A stretch of 64,000 nucleotides of DNA from G965237725 sp965237725 (lineage in GTDB: Bacteria; Pseudomonadota; Gammaproteobacteria; Arenicellales; Poriferihabitantaceae). Positions 59,740-64,000 of the stretch are shown here, piece by piece; the stretch's first letter is position 1; every line of letters begins with the position of its first letter. Location of the stretch: positions 930,001 to 994,000 of the forward strand of contig OZ250151.1 of NCBI GenBank assembly GCA_965237725.1. The letters run 5' to 3'. Below the pieces are notes generated by a model. It made no database searches, had not been told where the DNA came from, and saw nothing but the letters and a program-made list of their open reading frames with translations. The position numbers and the translations under genes are program-made.

Positions 59740-60624
59740 TTATTTGCTCTTTAATCCAATTTTTGCCCGTGCTTCGTCAGGGGATAAAACGTTGGCGCCC
59801 AGTCGTTGGATGATTTCCACTGCACGCTCAACCAGCTGACCATTGGTCGCAAGCACACCGCGATCGAGATAAATATTATCTTCAAGACCAACCCGGCAAT
59901 TACCGCCAAGAATAATTGCCTGGGCCACCATGGGCATTTGTAGTTTGGAAATACCGAATCCTGCCCACACCGCACCATCAGGCAGCGCCGCTTTCATAGC
60001 GGTCATGGTTTCAGTATCAGCCCCGGCACCCCAGGGAATACCCAGGCAAAGCTGGAACATGGGCGGCGCATCGATTAAGCCTTCATCAACCAAGGCTCGC
60101 GCTAATCTGATTTGCCCGAAGTCGAAAACCTCGAGTTCGGGTTTAACCCCCAAATCCTGCACTATCTTGGCCATGGTGCGCAGGTAGGTGGGTGTATTCA
60201 GATATAAATCATTGCCATTGCCAAATACCATGGTGCCACAATCGAGGCTGCAAATATCCGGCAAACATTCAACCACGTGGGCCAACCGTTCTTCGGGGCC
60301 AACCATGTCGGTCCCTGGTCCAGGCATTGACGGATCATCGTCACTTGGAATCCAGTCGCCACCCATACCCGCAGTCAGGTTAATAATCACATCAACGCCG
60401 CTGTCTCTAACCCGGTCAACGGTCTCCTTGAACAAAGCGGTATCTCTGGAGCCTTTTCCGGTCTCCGTGTCACGTACGTGGATATGTGCTACCGCAGCAC
60501 CAGCATTAGCCGCTTCTATTGCGGCGTTGGCAATTTGTTCCGGTGTGATCGGAACCAGATCGCTCCTGCCAGTAGTGTCCCCTGCCCCGGTAACCGCGCA
60601 GGTAATGATGACGTCGTTATTCAT
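59740..60624 (-). CDS. BKACE-family beta-keto acid cleavage enzyme (3-dehydrocarnitine-cleaving candidate)
   Basis: 294 aa. The family marks are GDTTGRSDLVPITPEQIANA, the metal ligands in AHIHVRDTETGKGS, ITL-like NLTAGMGGD and SLDCGTMVFGNGNDLYLNTP, plus GLEDNIYLDRGVLATNG near the end. These enzymes split a beta-keto acid with acetyl-CoA into acetoacetate and a new CoA ester. With the carnitine-dehydrogenase-like gene at 51459, 3-dehydrocarnitine giving betainyl-CoA is the most natural substrate. GGGACATCACC precedes the ATG. Confidence 0.88.
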   Translation of the reverse strand: MNNDVIITCAVTGAGDTTGRSDLVPITPEQIANAAIEAANAGAAVAHIHVRDTETGKGSRDTALFKETVDRVRDSGVDVIINLTAGMGGDWIPSDDDPSMPGPGTDMVGPEERLAHVVECLPDICSLDCGTMVFGNGNDLYLNTPTYLRTMAKIVQDLGVKPELEVFDFGQIRLARALVDEGLIDAPPMFQLCLGIPWGAGADTETMTAMKAALPDGAVWAGFGISKLQMPMVAQAIILGGNCRVGLEDNIYLDRGVLATNGQLVERAVEIIQRLGANVLSPDEARAKIGLKSK

Positions 60625-60682
60625 GGTGATGTCCCTTGGTTAAAATCAGGAATTCTATCAGAACCCGACCGACCCGTTAAAA

Positions 60683-61456
60683 CTATTGCTCGTTGTTTTC
60701 GATCAGCTTTCGTACAGATTTGAGCTCGCGCATAATTTCATCTTGCTGCTTAACCAGCATTACCCGTTCTCGGTCAATACTTTCATCATGTTCCGCCTGC
60801 ATGGCTGAAACGATGATGCCGATAAATAAATTTAACACGGTAAAAGTCGTACACAGAATAAAGGCGATAAAAAATAGCCAGGCAAACGGAAACTCTGCCA
60901 TTACCGGACGCACAATACCCATGGACCAGCTTTCCAGGGTCATGATCTGAAATAGTGAATAAGCTGATGCTCCGATGGATCCAAACCATTCGGGAAACAG
61001 GGCGCCATACAGTTTGGTGGCCATCACAGAAAACACATAAAAAACAAGCATCAGCAATACCGACACAGAACCCATTCCCGGCAATGCCGCAATCAATCCG
61101 CCAACCACCTTTTTGAGGGAAGGCACAACACTAATTAAACGAAGTACCCGAAGAATTCGCAATGCGCGCAACACCGACAGGTTCCCAGTGGCCGGGATCA
61201 AGGCGATACTCACAACAACAAAATCAAAAATTCGCCAGGGGTCGGAAAAGAACTTGGTTCGATAGACAAAAAACCGAATTAACAATTCGATGGTAAACAC
61301 CACCAGAACCAGTTTATCGATAAATCCCAGGACCGGGCCTATTGCCGACATCACTCCAGCATCGGTTTCAAGGCCTAATGTAATGGCATTGATTATGATT
61401 AATACCATGATCGCGGTTTCAAACCTGCGACTTTCTATAATATCTTTAAGATGCAT
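60683..61456 (-). CDS. NaChBac-type voltage-gated sodium channel
   Basis: 257 aa, one six-helix domain as in bacterial Nav channels. S4 carries four arginines at three-residue spacing (Arg97, 100, 103, 106 in VLRALRILRVLR). The selectivity filter is TLESWS (173-178), as in NaChBac TLESWAS. S6 is AWLFFIAFILCTTFTVLNLF, followed by a charged C-terminal coiled coil (HDESIDRERVMLVKQQDEIM) that assembles the tetramer. Located in the inner membrane and usually linked to motility, pH or osmotic response. Monocistronic here. Confidence 0.95.
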   Translation of the reverse strand: MHLKDIIESRRFETAIMVLIIINAITLGLETDAGVMSAIGPVLGFIDKLVLVVFTIELLIRFFVYRTKFFSDPWRIFDFVVVSIALIPATGNLSVLRALRILRVLRLISVVPSLKKVVGGLIAALPGMGSVSVLLMLVFYVFSVMATKLYGALFPEWFGSIGASAYSLFQIMTLESWSMGIVRPVMAEFPFAWLFFIAFILCTTFTVLNLFIGIIVSAMQAEHDESIDRERVMLVKQQDEIMRELKSVRKLIENNEQ

Positions 61457-61703
61457 TGTCGATAATTGTCAGATTAATTTAATCATAATAAGGGAACCTC
61501 TGATAGCTAGTATGGTGAATTTAAAGAGAATTTTACCATCAGTACTATCTATCCAACACAAATGGTGACGACCACACTCCGACGTTGTAGACAGACTCGT
61601 CAAACGGTTTCTTGCCACCGGAACTAACCTATCTACATCTAATCTTAAACTTATATTATAATTTCCTTAGTCTCATAGCTCCAGGTTGAGCTCAAGATTC
61701 TTT

Positions 61704-63002
61704 ATGGCCAGTAGGTCACATTTTTACAGATATCGATATTATTATATTGGGCTTTGTGTATTTATCCTGATACTAGGGCTTTATGCGTTCAAGAGAAAGG
61801 TGCTGGATGCTCGAATTGAACTACAACCACAGCAACAAAGAATCCCCGGCTATATTGAATCCATTGTCCCGTTACCACATGTAAGAGTGCCAGTGGTTAA
61901 TATGTACCACCCAAAATCGTTTGAATTGGAGGTACTAACAACACAATTATCCCGCCCGCGATTTATGCATTTTCACAGCGATCGGCTTTTTATTGGCTCA
62001 AAAACTGGCGATGTAGTGTGGCTGGATCCGCCTTACACCGAGCCACACCAGTTTGCAGAACTCAAAAATTACCCTCACTCCATGTTAATTCGTGATGGCT
62101 ATATTTTTATCGCTCAAACCAGAGGGATATATAGGGCACGCTATACTGCTGAAACGACATGGATTGAATCCGAAGATTTTGAAGTTTGGCTTTCTTATCC
62201 TGGGGGAGCCGGCCATGCAAGTCGAACGATTAAATTAGGTCCAGATAATCGACTCTATATCAGCATCGGATATTCTAGTAACTGTTCGGACCAGTACCTT
62301 GATTATTCCTATCCCGAGAGAAAACGTAGAGGTGGGATTGCTGTTGTTGATGAATCAGGCCCAAATCCAAAACTGGTGCCTTATGCATCCGGACTGAGAA
62401 ACCCAGTTGGATTCGACTGGAATCCACAGACTGGCGTCATCTACGCCACCAACAATGGTCCAGATTTTATGAGTTATGAAGACCCGCCAGAATATTTTGC
62501 AAAAGTAACTGAAGGCTCATTTCACGGTATGCCCTGGTTTCAGTTTGATGGTAAAAATTTGTTTCGGGATGAGTGCTCATTGAAATTATCTGATCCACCA
62601 CGGCCCATTGAAGATGTATCCATTCCAGCAGCAACTTTTCCAGCTCACAATGCGCCACTTGGCGTTGAATTTTTTCCTGATCACGCCAAAGCAACTGAGT
62701 TTATTGGCGACGCTCTGGTTGCACTACATGGATCATGGGTGACGATTGAAGGGGGGGAAGTCAAAGATGGTGACATTAGAACTCGTCGCCACCCTAAACT
62801 TGTTATAGTTAAATTTGAAAATGGAGAGGCAACTGAAGTTGTAGACTTGCTTACAGGATTCCAACTGCCTGATGGTGGTCGGTGGGGTCGACCCGCGGGT
62901 GTTGCCATCGGACCCGACGGAGAAATTTATTTCACCAGCGATGCTGGTATCGATGGATTGTATAGATTCAATAAAATCGAAGCACCCAAGGAAGCGCCTT
63001 AA
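61704..63002 (+). CDS. Membrane-anchored PQQ-type glucose/sorbosone dehydrogenase-like protein, paralogue 1
   Basis: 432 aa from ATG 61704. A single membrane helix (YYYIGLCVFILILGLYAF) anchors a six-bladed beta-propeller: PRFMHFHSDRLFIGSKTGDV, GGAGHASRTIKLGPDNRLYI, GLRNPVGFDWNPQTGVIYAT and GPDFMSYEDPPEYF correspond to sGDH-like blades with the His/Asp catalytic region GHASR. The family oxidises sugars with PQQ in the periplasm. Ca-binding loops appear intact. The next gene is a close tandem duplicate. Confidence 0.85.
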   Translation: MASRSHFYRYRYYYIGLCVFILILGLYAFKRKVLDARIELQPQQQRIPGYIESIVPLPHVRVPVVNMYHPKSFELEVLTTQLSRPRFMHFHSDRLFIGSKTGDVVWLDPPYTEPHQFAELKNYPHSMLIRDGYIFIAQTRGIYRARYTAETTWIESEDFEVWLSYPGGAGHASRTIKLGPDNRLYISIGYSSNCSDQYLDYSYPERKRRGGIAVVDESGPNPKLVPYASGLRNPVGFDWNPQTGVIYATNNGPDFMSYEDPPEYFAKVTEGSFHGMPWFQFDGKNLFRDECSLKLSDPPRPIEDVSIPAATFPAHNAPLGVEFFPDHAKATEFIGDALVALHGSWVTIEGGEVKDGDIRTRRHPKLVIVKFENGEATEVVDLLTGFQLPDGGRWGRPAGVAIGPDGEIYFTSDAGIDGLYRFNKIEAPKEAP

Positions 63003-63138
63003 CAACGTAAATATTCTATTTGTACCAAGCCAATTTCTGAAACGGAGCTAGTTCGAGTTTGATTGGAATTTTTGTGAATCATTGATTGACCTGGTTTATA
63101 ATTGCGGCGATTTCCGCTCCCACTTTTCAATATATTGT

Positions 63139-64000
63139 ATGACCAACCAAATGCACTTCCAGCGTTTTCGCTACCTATATATTGGGCTAATTGTATTCGC
63201 TCTCATTCTAGGACTTTATGCATTCAAGAGAATAGTTCTCGATGCCAGGATTACTCTGCAACCCCAGCAACAAAGAATCGAGGACTATATTGAAACCGAA
63301 GTTGCACTACCTAATGACAGGGTGCCCTTGGTGAAAATGTACCAGCCGGCGTCATTTAAGCTGGAAGTATTAACCACCAAGTTGTCCCGTCCACGATTTA
63401 TGCATTTTCACGGTGACCGTCTATTCATTGGTTCAAAAACCGGCCATGTCGTGTGGATCGATCCGCCTTATAATGAACCTCACCAGTTTACCAAACTTCG
63501 AAATTACCCCCATTCGATGATAATTCGGGATGGTTATATTTACATCGCCCAAACCCAGGGCATATACAGAGCGCCTTACAACGCTGAGGTCGAATGGATC
63601 GATTCCACAGAATTTGAAGTCTGGCTTAACTATCCTGGAGGAACCAGCCATGCTAGCCGGACAATAAAAATTGGCCCCGATAATCGACTTTATCTGAGTA
63701 TTGGATCGGGTGGAAATTGCTCCGACCAATACCTGGACGACTCTTATCCGGAAAAGTATCGCAGAGGTGGTATCAATGTTATCGATGAATCGGGTGCTAC
63801 GCCAAAACTGGTGCCATACACAACGGGATTAAGAAATCCTGTGGGATTTGACTGGAATCGACAAACCGACGTTATGTATGCGACCAACAATGGCCCTGAT
63901 TTTTTAGGATTCGAAAACCCACCTGAATATTTTGCCAAGGCTACACAGGGTTCATTCCATGGCATGCCCTGGTTTCAGTACGACGGTGATAAATTTTTTC
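63139..64000 (+). CDS. Membrane-anchored PQQ-type sugar dehydrogenase-like protein, paralogue 2, cut by window edge
   Basis: From ATG 63139 the frame stays open to the end of the window (287 codons). It aligns with paralogue 1 without gaps over the leader, the membrane helix (YLYIGLIVFALILGLYAF) and the first propeller blades (RFMHFHGDRLFIGSKTGHVV, ASRTIKIGPDNRLYLSIG). Differences cluster in the N-terminal 40 residues and in loops. A tandem duplication with separate start signals 136 bp apart. Confidence 0.85.
   Translation, partial: MTNQMHFQRFRYLYIGLIVFALILGLYAFKRIVLDARITLQPQQQRIEDYIETEVALPNDRVPLVKMYQPASFKLEVLTTKLSRPRFMHFHGDRLFIGSKTGHVVWIDPPYNEPHQFTKLRNYPHSMIIRDGYIYIAQTQGIYRAPYNAEVEWIDSTEFEVWLNYPGGTSHASRTIKIGPDNRLYLSIGSGGNCSDQYLDDSYPEKYRRGGINVIDESGATPKLVPYTTGLRNPVGFDWNRQTDVMYATNNGPDFLGFENPPEYFAKATQGSFHGMPWFQYDGDKFF

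Noticed and set aside
1..64000. tRNA, rRNA and riboswitch genes
   Set aside because: I looked for the usual cloverleaf ends and conserved rRNA blocks and found none I could support by eye; a tRNAscan-SE/Infernal run would settle it.

Overview
The window looks like chromosomal DNA of a marine-type heterotrophic gammaproteobacterium. This is inferred from moderate GC, Tat-exported solute-binding proteins, GcvA-like LysR, DUF2852 and betaine/carnitine-type catabolic genes; there is no rRNA or tRNA to fix the lineage. It divides sharply near 37.0 kb.

Left part (1-37 kb): an accessory, repeat-riddled region. Genes of unrelated function stand alone in mixed orientation: a winged-helix regulator cut by the left edge, a DegT aminotransferase with a glycosyltransferase-like partner, two almost identical beta-helix genes 21 kb apart, a lipoprotein, a PhyH dioxygenase, a gamma-glutamyltransferase, two alpha/beta hydrolases, an MsbA-like ABC exporter, a YkgJ zinc/iron-cluster protein, a TetR/DUF2852 divergent pair with clear palindromic operators, and a very large sulfatase-like membrane enzyme. 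From 29 to 37 kb the content becomes defence/mobility-like: an HNH nuclease with an EVE-like N-terminus, DUF429, a truncated HsdR N-domain, an IS3 transposase scrap, a membrane protein, a three-gene operon (unknown basic protein, ParA-type ATPase, RelA/SpoT-type synthetase) and two small orphan genes. Six integron attC-like sites, where orientation can be read all on the minus strand and with no integrase visible, show that much of this is a decayed cassette array (CALIN-like). Several families of palindromic dispersed repeats sit between the genes, most with GGGTCAG...CTGACCC or GGGACAG...CTGTCCC ends. They repeatedly cut genes into fragments and often lie exactly between a cassette gene and its attC. 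I also found a family of three short secreted proteins that share a twin-arginine leader ending in a KP..V....P.HA block.

Right part (37-64 kb): ordered catabolic operons separated by a different repeat set (CCTGAACGTAGTG and GGATTCCGGA...TCCGGAATGACG types). The operons are a dimethylglycine/sarcosine-dehydrogenase-like flavoprotein with a non-pyrrolysine MttB-family methyltransferase, divergent from a GcvA-like LysR gene; aldehyde dehydrogenase, luciferase-like flavin oxidoreductase and alpha/beta hydrolase; NDP-forming acyl-CoA synthetase; acyl-CoA dehydrogenase; enoyl-CoA hydratase with an L-carnitine-dehydrogenase-like enzyme; a Tat-exported peptide-type ABC importer (binding protein, terminator, two permeases, fused double ATPase); a frameshifted hydroxyisobutyrate-dehydrogenase-type gene; and a BKACE enzyme. 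Read together they suggest a gamma-butyrobetaine/carnitine to glycine betaine to glycine pathway, which is inference from family content. A NaChBac-type sodium channel and two tandem membrane-anchored PQQ-type sugar dehydrogenase paralogues, the second cut by the window edge, close the window.
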